Shown: piece by piece, positions 26,808 through 35,284 of the stretch
Layout: every line of letters starts with the position of its first letter
Numbering within the stretch: position 1 is the stretch's first letter
The notes under the pieces: generated by a model
Told to the model about the DNA's origin: nothing
Databases searched by the model: none
What the model saw: the letters and a program-made list of their open reading frames with translations, nothing else
Assembly: GCA_963752505.1 (NCBI GenBank)
Contig: CAVVYM010000007.1
Span: forward strand, 1-64,000
Direction: 5' to 3'
Source: JACJWR01 sp963752505
Lineage (GTDB): Bacteria; Actinomycetota; Actinomycetes; S36-B12; UBA10799
DNA length: 64,000 nucleotides
Program-made: the position numbers and the translations under genes

Positions 26808-27923
26808 TCACGCCAGCACCTCCGCCAAGGGCGTGTGCGGCAAGTCGAAGGCCTCCGCAACGGCCCCGTACACGATCTCTGATCGGTGAACGTTGAGCCC
26901 AAGCGCAAGGGCGTGATCATTGCGGCAGGCTTGCAGCCAACCGCGGTCGGCCAACTCCACGGCATAGGGCAGCGTCACGTTGGTGAGGGCCCAGGTGCTC
27001 GTGTGCGGCACCGCCCCGGGCATGTTCGCGACGCAGTAGAACACCGAGTCATGCACCCGGTACGTGGGGTCGGCGTGGGTGGTGGGGCGCGAGTCCTCGA
27101 AGCAGCCTCCTTGATCGATGGAGATATCCACCAGTACCGACCCCGGCTTCATGCGCGAGACGAGGTCGTTACTCACCAGCGTGGGCGCCTTCGACCCTGG
27201 CACCAGCACGGCACCAATCACCAGATCGGCATCCAACACGCAACGCTCGACTTCGTAGGCGTTGCTCGTCACCGTTTGCATGTGGCCCTGGTAGATGGCG
27301 TCGACGTACCGCAATTTGGCCACGTTGCGGTCCAGGACGAGCACCTCCGATTGCATACCCAGGGCGATGGCGGCGGCGTTCATGCCGGAGACTCCGGCGC
27401 CGAGCACGACCACCTTCGCCGCGTGCACCCCGGACACCCCGCCCATGAGCACCCCACGTCCGCCGTGGGTGCGCATCAACGCGTGCGAGCCGACCTGCGG
27501 CGCCAACCGGCCCGCCACCTCCGACATCGGCGCCAGCAGCGGCAGGCTGCCATCGGGCAACTCAACTGTCTCGTAGGCGATGGCGGTTATCCCGCTGTCC
27601 ACCAGGGCATCGGTGCACGCCCGCGATGCGGCCAGATGCAGGTAAGTGAACAGCACCTGCCCGGCACGCATCCGGTGGTATTCGCTCGCGACTGGTTCCT
27701 TGACTTTGAGGATCAGATCCCCGCGCTCCCACACCTCGTCTGCGGTGTCACACATGGTCGCCCCGGCGGCGATGAACTCGTCGTCTGGAATTGCCGACCC
27801 CACCCCCGCGGTCCGTTCGATCACGACGTCGTGGCCGTGCTTGCGCAGTTCCCAGACACCGGCCGGCGTGATGGCAACGCGGTATTCGTTGTCTTTGACT
27901 TCCCGCGGTACGCCAACCCTCAT
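26808..27923 (-). CDS. ald: Alanine dehydrogenase
   Basis: Interconverts L-alanine and pyruvate plus ammonia with NAD. 371 residues, as expected. The start MRVGVPREVKDNEYRVAITP is the family N-terminus with the substrate-binding Arg-Val. GQVLFTYLHLAASRACTDAL supplies the active-site His, and the NAD fold is KVVVLGAGVSGMNAAAIALG MQ. It sits between the Nudix gene and xerD, where Mycobacterium tuberculosis has no ald, so it is an insertion relative to that order. No binding site for a dedicated regulator is obvious. Confidence 0.95.
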   Translation of the reverse strand: MRVGVPREVKDNEYRVAITPAGVWELRKHGHDVVIERTAGVGSAIPDDEFIAAGATMCDTADEVWERGDLILKVKEPVASEYHRMRAGQVLFTYLHLAASRACTDALVDSGITAIAYETVELPDGSLPLLAPMSEVAGRLAPQVGSHALMRTHGGRGVLMGGVSGVHAAKVVVLGAGVSGMNAAAIALGMQSEVLVLDRNVAKLRYVDAIYQGHMQTVTSNAYEVERCVLDADLVIGAVLVPGSKAPTLVSNDLVSRMKPGSVLVDISIDQGGCFEDSRPTTHADPTYRVHDSVFYCVANMPGAVPHTSTWALTNVTLPYAVELADRGWLQACRNDHALALGLNVHRSEIVYGAVAEAFDLPHTPLAEVLA

Positions 27924-27983
27924 GTTCGACCTCCGAGGCCCCTGCTTGCGGCGGCGTTCACCACCCGGAGACCACGGTAATGG

Positions 27984-28655
27984 CTAGGTCGGTTCGACGC
28001 GTCCCGTTCGGCCGGTGGCGACGACGCGCTCGCGGATCGGCCACGGGCTGTCGGTCGGTCGCAGCGTGTCCCAGCCCGTTGCGCGGCTCGCCCAGGCCGC
28101 CAGGACTCCCACGACGGTCGTCGGATTCTGCAGGGTTCCCGCGAGTACGAGGTCGCGGGCCTCGTCGAGCGGCACCCACGCGCGTGGCAGATCGACCTCT
28201 TCGGCCTCACCGGTCGCAGGACGACCGCCGTCGAGCGGGCGGAGCCCGCGGGCCAGAAAGCACCTGAAGCACTCCGAGGAGCCGCCGGGCGAGTTCGCGA
28301 AGTCCACGAGGAGATGCCATTCATCAGCGGCGAATCCGGCCTCCTCGCCCAGTTCGCGCTGCGCCGCGAGCAGCGGATCCTCGTTCGGCTTGTCGAGCAG
28401 CCCGGCGGGCGGTTCGAACAGGAAGCGCCCCACCGGGTGCCGGTACTGCCGGACCAGGAGCACGCGATCCTCCTCGTCGAGGGCGACGACACCCACCGCG
28501 CCGGGGTGCACCACCAGGTCGCGGACGACTCGTTGCCCGGCGAACTCCAACTCGTCGCTGCGCACATCCCAGATGCCCCCGCGGAATCGGGGCGTCGTGG
28601 CGAGGATCTCCACCTCGGCATCGGCATCGGCGATGGGCCCCTGCCACTCGCTCAC
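27984..28655 (-). CDS. Nudix hydrolase, ADP-ribose pyrophosphatase type
   Basis: Probably cleaves ADP-ribose to AMP and ribose-5-phosphate. The Nudix box reads AGLLDKPNEDPLLAAQRELG EEAG, with the REx2EE metal-binding residues present. Before it lies VGVVALDEEDRVLLVRQYRH PVG, typical of the ADPRase subgroup. After it is the conserved substrate-loop Pro/Gly stretch FANSPGGSSE. 223 residues. The start overlaps the pyrG stop by four bases, and pyrG-nudix adjacency is conserved in Actinomycetota. Confidence 0.88.
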   Translation of the reverse strand: MSEWQGPIADADAEVEILATTPRFRGGIWDVRSDELEFAGQRVVRDLVVHPGAVGVVALDEEDRVLLVRQYRHPVGRFLFEPPAGLLDKPNEDPLLAAQRELGEEAGFAADEWHLLVDFANSPGGSSECFRCFLARGLRPLDGGRPATGEAEEVDLPRAWVPLDEARDLVLAGTLQNPTTVVGVLAAWASRATGWDTLRPTDSPWPIRERVVATGRTGRVEPT

Positions 28656-30322
28656 GCTTGAGCCTCCACCGCGCCGGAACGCACCAACGCCGCGCGCACC
28701 AAACTGGTGAAAAGCGGGTGGGCCGCGGTCGGCCGGGAACGGAACTCCGGGTGGGCCTGAGTTGCGACGTAGAACGGATGCGTGTCCGGTGGCAGTTCGA
28801 CGAACTCAACCAGCGACCCGTCGGGGGAGGTACCTGAGATCACCAATCCGGCAGCCGTCAACTCGTCGCGAACGGCGTTGTTGACCTCGAAGCGGTGCCG
28901 ATGTCGTTCGTCCACATCAGCGGTTCCGTACACCCCTTTGACGATGCTTCCCTCAGCCAGGTGGGCCGGGTAGGACCCGAGCCGCATGGTGCCGCCCATG
29001 TCACGATCCCCCGCCACCACGTCCTGCTGGTCGGCCATGGTTGCGATCACCGGGTGTGCGGTCTCGGCGTCGAATTCGGTGGAGTTGGCGTCGGACCACC
29101 CCAGCACATCTCGCGCGTACTCAATCACCATGCACTGCAGCCCCAGGCAGAGCCCGAGGGTGGGGATGCCGTTCTCGCGGGCGTAGCGCAGGGCGCCCAC
29201 CTTGCCATCGATCCCGCGGATTCCGAATCCCCCCGGGACGCAGATGGCGTCGACGTCGGCGAGCGCCTTCGCCGCCCCGGACGGCGTGGTGCAATCGTCG
29301 CTGGGCACCCAACGCAATTCGACGTGGCAGTCGTTGGCAAAACCGCCGGCCCGCAGTGCCTCGGTGACCGAGAGGTAGGCGTCGGGCAGGTCGATGTACT
29401 TGCCCACGAGCGCGAGCGTGATGCTGTGCGCCGGGCTGTGCACGCGTCGCAGCAGGTCGTCCCACTCGTCCCATTTGACGTCGCGGAACGGCAAGTTCAA
29501 CCGGCGGATGACGAAGGCGTCGAGTCCCTCATCGTGGAGCACCTTGGGGATGTCGTAGATGCTCGCTGCGTCCGGGGCCGCCACGACCCCGTCAAGGTCC
29601 ACGTCGCAGGCCCGGGAGATCTTTCGTTTGATGTCCTCGGGCACATCGCGGTTGCAGCGCAGCACGATCGCGTCGGGCTGCACACCGATGGAACGCAGCG
29701 CTGCGACCGAGTGCTGGGTCGGCTTGGTCTTGAGCTCCCCGGAGGGGCCGATGTAGGGCAGTAGGGAAACGTGCAGGTAGAAAACGTTCTCTCGGCCCAG
29801 GTCCTGCCGCAACTGGCGCACGGCTTCCAGAAACGGCTGCGATTCGATGTCGCCGACGGTGCCGCCGACCTCGGTGATGACCACGTCGACCTCGTCCACG
29901 TCCAGCGACGTCATGCGCAACTTGATCTCGTCGGTGATGTGCGGGATCACCTGCACGGTGTCCCCCAGGTAGTCGCCGCGCCGTTCCTTGGCGATCACCG
30001 ACGAGTACACCTGCCCGGTGGTGACGTTGGCCGACTGCCCCAGATCCGTGTTGAGGAAGCGTTCGTAGTGGCCGATGTCCAGATCGGTTTCAGCCCCGTC
30101 GTCGGTGACGAAGACTTCCCCGTGCTGGAAGGGATTCATGGTTCCCGGGTCGACGTTGAGGTAGGGATCCAGCTTCTGCATCGTGACGCGCAGACCTCGG
30201 GCGCTGAGCAACTGTCCGAGGCTTGAGGCGGTAAGACCCTTGCCGAGCGAGGATGCGACCCCGCCGGTGACGACGATGTGGCGGGTTGACTTCGGGGCGG
30301 TTCGGAGCAGGTTTCGGCGCAC
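28652..30322 (-). CDS. pyrG: CTP synthase
   Basis: Aminates UTP to CTP using glutamine. The synthetase half begins HIVVTGGVASSLGKGLTASS LG (P-loop), with EVGGTVGDIESQPFLEA and VQPDAIVLRCNRDVP. The amidotransferase half has VPGGFGIRG, the nucleophile Cys in LGLCLGLQCMVIEYAR, and the His-Glu pair in AQAHPEFRSRP. 556 residues. The annotated GTG 30322 lies close to a TACGGT hexamer, so leaderless transcription is possible. The catalytic core starts at residue 14, leaving the exact start uncertain. Confidence 0.96.
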   Translation of the reverse strand: MRRNLLRTAPKSTRHIVVTGGVASSLGKGLTASSLGQLLSARGLRVTMQKLDPYLNVDPGTMNPFQHGEVFVTDDGAETDLDIGHYERFLNTDLGQSANVTTGQVYSSVIAKERRGDYLGDTVQVIPHITDEIKLRMTSLDVDEVDVVITEVGGTVGDIESQPFLEAVRQLRQDLGRENVFYLHVSLLPYIGPSGELKTKPTQHSVAALRSIGVQPDAIVLRCNRDVPEDIKRKISRACDVDLDGVVAAPDAASIYDIPKVLHDEGLDAFVIRRLNLPFRDVKWDEWDDLLRRVHSPAHSITLALVGKYIDLPDAYLSVTEALRAGGFANDCHVELRWVPSDDCTTPSGAAKALADVDAICVPGGFGIRGIDGKVGALRYARENGIPTLGLCLGLQCMVIEYARDVLGWSDANSTEFDAETAHPVIATMADQQDVVAGDRDMGGTMRLGSYPAHLAEGSIVKGVYGTADVDERHRHRFEVNNAVRDELTAAGLVISGTSPDGSLVEFVELPPDTHPFYVATQAHPEFRSRPTAAHPLFTSLVRAALVRSGAVEAQA

Positions 30323-30400
30323 GGATAATCACCGTAACAGTCCGGCGGCGGCGGGCACAGCACCTGGCTTGGTCTGTTGGGTCGTTGCGGCCAAATGGAT

Positions 30401-32125
30401 TCAGTCGTGTTCGGAGCGACCCATCTCGAGGAGTTCGTCGGCGTGCGCCAGCGCGTGGTCTGAGTCCTCCTGACCGGCGAGCATGCGGGCCAATTCCCGG
30501 CGCCGTTCGTCGCCGTCGACCGCCGTCACGTTGGAGGCTGTGATCGTGCCCTGGGAACCCTTCTCGACCACGAGGTGGGTGTCGGCGAAGGCCGCGACCT
30601 GCGGCAGGTGGGTGACCACCACCACCTGCGTGTGCCGGGCCAGTCGCGCCAACCGGCGTCCGACCTCCACCGCGGCCTTCCCGCCAACGCCTGCGTCGAC
30701 CTCGTCGAACACCATGGTCGGGGTCGAGTCGACGCCTGCCAGGGCGACTTCCAGGGCCAGCATCACGCGTGACAACTCCCCGCCCGACGCACCCTGCCCC
30801 AGCGGCGCCGGTGTCGCGCCGCGGTGCGGCGTCAGCAGGAAGGCCACCTGGTCGATGCCCTCCGGCGTGAACGCGACTCTGCGCTCGCCCACCTGCAACC
30901 CTCGTTCGTCGTCGGTTTGGGTCACCTCGATGTTCACTGTCGCGTCGGGCATCGCCAGTGCCTGCAGCTCACGCGTCACCCGGGCGCCCAACTCGGCGGC
31001 TGCCTGTGTGCGCAGTTTCGACAGCATGGCAGCCTGTTCCGCCAACGAGGACACCAGCCGGTCGGTGAGCGCCTCCAACTCCTGGATCCGTTCGTCGTCC
31101 AGGTCGATTTCGGCCAGGCGGGCAGCGGCTCGATCCGCCCACGCCAAAGCATCGTCCACGGTGGGGCCGTAGCCCCGCGTGAGCTTGGCCAGTTCCGCGC
31201 GGCGCTGCTGAACCCAGCCGAGCCGACCGGGGTCGCCGTCCAACCGAGCCAAGTAGCCGGCCAGGTCTGCCGCGACATCGGTCAGCAGGCTCGAAACGTC
31301 CTGCAACCGGGTGGCAAGGGATGTCAGCTGCGAATCGTCGACCTCGACCGACGCCATGGCGCGCACCGCATCACCAACTCGGGTGAGCGCATCGGCATCG
31401 CCGCCATCGTCGTCGGACAGCGCGAGGTGGGCGCGCTGACAGGCGGCCACGACATCGGCCACATTGGCCAGCCGGTTCTCCTCCTGGCGCAGGGTCACGT
31501 CCTCCCCCGGCTGGGGATCAACTGCGGAGATCGCGTCCAGGCCGGTGCGCAGTTCGTGTGCTTCGTCGCGCCGTTGTCGTGCGTTGTCCACCCGCTCGCT
31601 CAAGGCTGCGAGGGCGTCGGTGAACTCGGTGAAAGTGGCCCGGTAGTCACGGTGGGCGCGCGCGAGTTTCGCCCCCGCGAACGCATCAAGCAGTGCGCGC
31701 TGACGGGCGGGCTGCCGCAGCCGAATCTGGTCGGATTGGCCGTGGATGGCGACCAACCCGGCGCTGATCTCGCTGAGTTTCGAAGCCGGAACGCTGGCGC
31801 CGCCGGCGAACGCCTTGGCACGCCCGGCGGCCGGGAGGACCCGCGCGACGAGCAACTGACCGTCGTCAAGTTCACCGCCGACATCGGCCAGGAGCGCACG
31901 CGTCGTGGTGTCGCCATCGTTGATCACAACGCAACCCTCGACTCGCGCGAGGTCTCCGCGCACAAGGCCACTGGGCGGACGTTCACCCATGAGCATTCCC
32001 AGTGCGGTGAGCACCATGGTCTTGCCCGCTCCGGTCTCGCCGGTCACCACCGTGAAGCGCGGGCCGAGCCGCACCTGTGCCGACTGGATCACACCCAACC
32101 CCGCGATCGAGAGTTCGCTGATCAC
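30401..32125 (-). CDS. recN: DNA repair protein RecN
   Basis: SMC-like ATPase acting early in double-strand break repair. The Walker A motif VVTGETGAGKTMVLTALG is near the start. Long coiled-coil arms (alanine/arginine/glutamate-rich) flank the middle. The ABC signature GASGGELSRVMLALEVAL and Walker B TMVFDEVDAGVGGKAAVEV follow. I chose GTG 32125 (VISELSIAGLGVI), which overlaps the nadK stop as GTGA and matches the family N-terminus. The frame upstream runs into nadK. 574 residues. nadK-recN order is conserved. Confidence 0.94.
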   Translation of the reverse strand: MISELSIAGLGVIQSAQVRLGPRFTVVTGETGAGKTMVLTALGMLMGERPPSGLVRGDLARVEGCVVINDGDTTTRALLADVGGELDDGQLLVARVLPAAGRAKAFAGGASVPASKLSEISAGLVAIHGQSDQIRLRQPARQRALLDAFAGAKLARAHRDYRATFTEFTDALAALSERVDNARQRRDEAHELRTGLDAISAVDPQPGEDVTLRQEENRLANVADVVAACQRAHLALSDDDGGDADALTRVGDAVRAMASVEVDDSQLTSLATRLQDVSSLLTDVAADLAGYLARLDGDPGRLGWVQQRRAELAKLTRGYGPTVDDALAWADRAAARLAEIDLDDERIQELEALTDRLVSSLAEQAAMLSKLRTQAAAELGARVTRELQALAMPDATVNIEVTQTDDERGLQVGERRVAFTPEGIDQVAFLLTPHRGATPAPLGQGASGGELSRVMLALEVALAGVDSTPTMVFDEVDAGVGGKAAVEVGRRLARLARHTQVVVVTHLPQVAAFADTHLVVEKGSQGTITASNVTAVDGDERRRELARMLAGQEDSDHALAHADELLEMGRSEHD

Positions 32126-33018
32126 GCTCGGCCCTCGTCGAGGTTCCTCCAGCCCTGAACGGGCAGATGGAACTTGTTCACCAATCGAGCCGTGAACGCC
32201 GGGGAGTGCAGCCGGGCCAGCGGCACCGGTTGCGGACTGCGGCGCACACGCAGCATGTCGCCCTCGGCGAGGTTCAGGCGGCGTCGCCCATCGCACCAAA
32301 CGACGGCACTCTGGGCCCGCCGGGCAGTCAGCAGCACCTCGATTTCGCAGGTGGGCGCGAGCACCAGCGGCCGCGAGAAGAGCGCGTGGGCGCTGAGCGG
32401 CACCACCAGCAGAGCCTCAACGTCCGGCCACACCACCGGACCCCCCGCTGACCACGCGTAGGCCGTACTCCCGGTGGGAGTCGCAAGCACGAGACCGTCC
32501 GCTCCCCACCGCGACAGCGGATGCCCGTCGATGGACACCAGAATTTCCACCATGCGGGTGTCGGGGCCCTTCTCCAGGCTTGCTTCGTTCAGCGCCCAGG
32601 ACGAAGCGACGAGCCCACCCGGCGACCACACTTCAACGTCGATGGCGAGGCGCTCCTCCACCCGGTAGTTGCGTGTGACCACCGCCGCTGCAACTTCGGA
32701 GAGCTCATTCTGCTCGGCCTCGGCGAGGAATCCCACGTGCCCCAGATTCAGCCCGAGCAGCGGCACTCCACTGCCGCGAGCAAGTTCCGCCCCCCACAGG
32801 ATGGTGCCGTCTCCGCCCAGCACCACGACGAGTTCGGCACCGGCGAACAGGTCGGCGTCCGAACGGACCTCAATGTCGGTTCCGGCGATGATCCCGGCCT
32901 GGTCACGCGCCACGACCGGAGTGATGCCAGCCTCCGTGAGCAGCTCAGCGAACTGTGCGGCCAACGCGGCAGCGTCAGGGCGCGTCGAATGTACCGCCAG
33001 CACTACGCTTCGATTCAC
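32122..33018 (-). CDS. nadK: NAD kinase
   Basis: Makes NADP from NAD and ATP or polyphosphate. The signature LVVLGGDGTILWGAELA is present with GVPLLGLNLGHVGFLAE, and the NE/D motif appears in ASSWALNEASLEKG. The TPTGSTAYAWSAGGPVVWPD block follows. GTG 33018 overlaps the tlyA stop by four bases and gives 298 residues with the usual start (NRSVVLAVHSTRPDA). Longer in-frame sequence belongs to tlyA on the same strand. Confidence 0.95.
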   Translation of the reverse strand: MNRSVVLAVHSTRPDAAALAAQFAELLTEAGITPVVARDQAGIIAGTDIEVRSDADLFAGAELVVVLGGDGTILWGAELARGSGVPLLGLNLGHVGFLAEAEQNELSEVAAAVVTRNYRVEERLAIDVEVWSPGGLVASSWALNEASLEKGPDTRMVEILVSIDGHPLSRWGADGLVLATPTGSTAYAWSAGGPVVWPDVEALLVVPLSAHALFSRPLVLAPTCEIEVLLTARRAQSAVVWCDGRRRLNLAEGDMLRVRRSPQPVPLARLHSPAFTARLVNKFHLPVQGWRNLDEGRA

Positions 33019-33875
33019 GCGTTCCGCCTTTGTGCGCCCACGCCCTGGGTGTGCCGCGATGCTCGGATTCTGTCCCCTCCATCTTGGAGCACACGGTCGC
33101 CTATCGCGTCCAGCGACACCGCGTGCACTCCCGGCCGCGGAGCGCCGGCGACCAGGTGGAGGAAGTATTCCTGGTTGCCCGCCGAGCCGGTAATGGCACA
33201 TGGTGCCACCTGCACCGCAGTGAGGCCCGCGGCGAGGCTAGCAGCGGCGACGCGCTGCACAGCGGCCGCGCGGTCGTGCGGCGACGTGACCACACCACGC
33301 GAGTCGAGGGCGGCGCGACCGGCCTCGAACTGAGGTTTCACTAGCACGACGAGATCTGCCCCATCAGCGACGACGCCCTGGAGTTCGGCCACGACGAGGG
33401 TCAGGGAGATGAAACTCAGGTCCGCTGTGACGACGTCAACCGGCGGCCACTGCCACATGCTGCGGAGATCACGCAGATTCGTTCCTTCGACGTTGAGCAC
33501 CCGCGCATCGTCACGCAGGTGCTCGGCAAGTTGGCTGTGACCCACGTCAACTGCGGTGACGTGCGCGGCTCCGCGTGCGAGCAGCACTTCGGTGAATCCC
33601 CCCGTCGATGCGCCCGCATCCAGTGCCCGTCGATCTGTGACATCGATCCGAAATTCATCGAGGGCGCCCACCAGCTTGTCCGCTCCACGGCCCACGAATC
33701 GGCTTGCGCCGGCGTCGACCGAGATGCTCGATTCGGCCACCACCCGAGCCGCCGGTTTGACCACGACCCGACCATCAACGCTCACGCGACCGGACTTGAT
33801 CCACTCAGCTGCTTGCCCGCGCGATCGGCTGAGTCCCCGCGCGACCAACGCGGCGTCCAGCCGCGACGCCCTCAG
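33015..33875 (-). CDS. tlyA: TlyA-type rRNA 2'-O-methyltransferase
   Basis: Methylates ribose in 16S and 23S rRNA, which in mycobacteria confers capreomycin sensitivity. An N-terminal S4 domain (LVARGLSRSRGQAAEWIKSG RVSVDG) precedes a FtsJ-like methyltransferase with the SAM motif LDAGASTGGFTEVLLARGA and VTAVDVGHSQL. The Lys-Asp-Lys-Glu type residues appear in VLVKPQFEAGR. The family N-terminus (SRLDAALVARG) lies upstream of the TTG at 33848. The only start-like codon there is CTG 33875, which overlaps the previous stop as CTGA, just as the neighbouring genes do with GTGA or ATGA. I therefore favour CTG, with TTG 33848 as alternative. Confidence 0.88.
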   Translation of the reverse strand: MRASRLDAALVARGLSRSRGQAAEWIKSGRVSVDGRVVVKPAARVVAESSISVDAGASRFVGRGADKLVGALDEFRIDVTDRRALDAGASTGGFTEVLLARGAAHVTAVDVGHSQLAEHLRDDARVLNVEGTNLRDLRSMWQWPPVDVVTADLSFISLTLVVAELQGVVADGADLVVLVKPQFEAGRAALDSRGVVTSPHDRAAAVQRVAAASLAAGLTAVQVAPCAITGSAGNQEYFLHLVAGAPRPGVHAVSLDAIGDRVLQDGGDRIRASRHTQGVGAQRRNA

Positions 33876-34042
33876 CGGCCCTGCTCCGGCTCCGCTAGGG
33901 CAGTCCGCAACCGTCGGTAGACCTCGTCGAAGACTCCCGGCGTCGAATCGAGATCGACGCCGGCCGCCTCAGCCATTCGCTCCAGAGCCGCCGCGACCCG
34001 CGGGTCGCGAATCTGACTCAACGGATCAACTCCGTCGGTCAT
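33872..34042 (-). CDS. Small conserved protein upstream of tlyA
   Basis: A 56-residue protein from ATG 34042 to the TGA at 33872. The sequence begins MTDGVDPLSQIRDPRVAAAL ERMAEAA and ends FDEVYRRLRTALAEPEQGR. It is acidic and helical. Both ends overlap neighbours by four bases, so translation is coupled throughout. A similarly sized hypothetical gene precedes tlyA in Mycobacterium tuberculosis (Rv1693, from memory). The function is unknown, but tight coupling suggests it is real. Confidence 0.75.
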   Translation of the reverse strand: MTDGVDPLSQIRDPRVAAALERMAEAAGVDLDSTPGVFDEVYRRLRTALAEPEQGR

Positions 34043-34765
34043 GATTCACCGCCGGAAGCGGAATCAGCCTCCTTGGAGGCCGGGGCCTTCTTGGTGGTGG
34101 TCTTCTTCGCCGCCTGGGCTTTCTTCGCCGCGGGGGCCTTCTTCGCTGCCGGCCTTCTTCGCCGCCGGGGCCTTCTTCGCTGCCGGGGCCTTCTTGGCTG
34201 CGGTCTTCTTCGCAGCGGTCTTCTTGGCAGCGGCCTTCTTGGCCGGCGCCTTCTGTGCCGCCGTCTCTGTCTCCTCCGGAGCCCGGACCACCGTCTTCTT
34301 GGCCGGTACGTCGGTCACCTCAGGCGCTTGGTGCTCAAGGCCCATCTTCCGCAGGGCGGTGGTTTCGGCAAGGGTACGGGCCGATTCGACGCCCGCCTTC
34401 GCCTCCGCGGCGGCAGCAGTCGACGCCGTGGCCACCTTGTCCAGGGTCTCCTTCATCTGAGACTCGAGTCGATCGACGTGCGCCCGGACTGCGGCGAGTT
34501 CCTCTTCCCGCACGAATCCGATTCGACCCACTGCCCGCTCAACCTCGGTGCGGACGAGCCCGACGACCAACTCCCGGTTGGTCTTGCTCTGCTCCATGAG
34601 GTCCTCAGCGATGAGCGCCATCTGGCTGGCCAGTTGCTCCGGGCCCTTGGTGCCGGACTCCAGGCCCTGGCTCACGGCACCCTGCGCTGCTTCCTTCGCC
34701 TTGTCTGCGGTGGCCTCCAAGATTCCGGTCGCCATCTGCACATAACTCTTGATCACATCGATCAC
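34039..34765 (-). CDS. Helical protein with Lys/Ala-rich tail, repeat frameshift
   Basis: About 240 residues. The N-terminal 110 residues form amphipathic helices resembling phasin-like or polyhydroxyalkanoate granule proteins (MIDVIKSYVQMATGILEATA, then LIAEDLMEQSKTNRELVVGL), followed by a coiled coil (EEELAAVRAHVDRLESQMKE). The C-terminal tail has repeated AAKKAP, AAKKT units like those of histone-like actinobacterial proteins. Within the repeat, near 34155, GCCGGCC replaces the expected GCCGGGGCC. This two-base loss sends the frame to a stop at 34064 instead of the coupled stop at 34039 (TGA overlapping ATG 34042). It is either phase-variable slippage or a sequencing error. DNA or granule association is inferred only. 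Confidence 0.7.
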
Positions 34766-34936
34766 TTATCTGTCCTTCCGCCTGAACGTCGTTGGCGCTG
34801 CTGAACTATTGCCCACTAATGTACCCAATGGTCAGGAATCCCTAGACATGATGCGGGATCCAAACGCGGTGCGCCAGATGAGAGCACCGAATGCGCTAGC
34901 GTGGAGCGGTCGCGAGAGGAAGGTCTCCAGATATCC

Positions 34937-35284
34937 ATGGCGTCGTTGGAGGAGTGTCAGGCAGCGTTGGATGAGCTTGCCGATCGACTGTCAACCGTCG
35001 ATCAGAAGCGCCGAGAGAAGACCATTCCCGACCGCTCGCTGTCGCTGCACCTGCTTGATCTCGACGAGTTCTTCATCGGGTTGCTGCACAAGGGCGAATT
35101 GACCGGCATCGAGCTGGGACAGCCGCACTCTCCGCGCGCTGACATCCGACTGTCGATGAACAGCGACGACCTCATTGCCCTCACCGAACGGCGGATGTCC
35201 TTCCCCCACGCCTGGGCCACCGGAAAAGTACGCCTCGACGCCAGCTTCCGGGATCTGCTGCGTCTGCGCTCACTCGGCCGCTAG
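34937..35284 (+). CDS. SCP-2 sterol-transfer-family protein
   Basis: A 115-residue single-domain protein, ATG 34937. MASLEECQAALDELADRLST is followed by DQKRREKTIPDRSLSLHLLD and ending in FPHAWATGKVRLDASFRDLL RLRSLG, the alternating alpha/beta pattern and C-terminal TGKVRLDAS stretch of SCP2 lipid-binding domains. It would bind a hydrophobic ligand. No ligand is suggested by context. A weak GAGGAAGG lies about 15 bases before the ATG. It is the only plus-strand gene in the 19-37 kb block and its last 15 bases overlap the converging HAD gene. Confidence 0.7.
   Translation: MASLEECQAALDELADRLSTVDQKRREKTIPDRSLSLHLLDLDEFFIGLLHKGELTGIELGQPHSPRADIRLSMNSDDLIALTERRMSFPHAWATGKVRLDASFRDLLRLRSLGR

Noticed and set aside
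34073..34804. 243-codon plus-strand frame rich in Leu/Arg/Gly
   Set aside because: Antisense of the Lys/Ala repeat, a low-complexity artefact.
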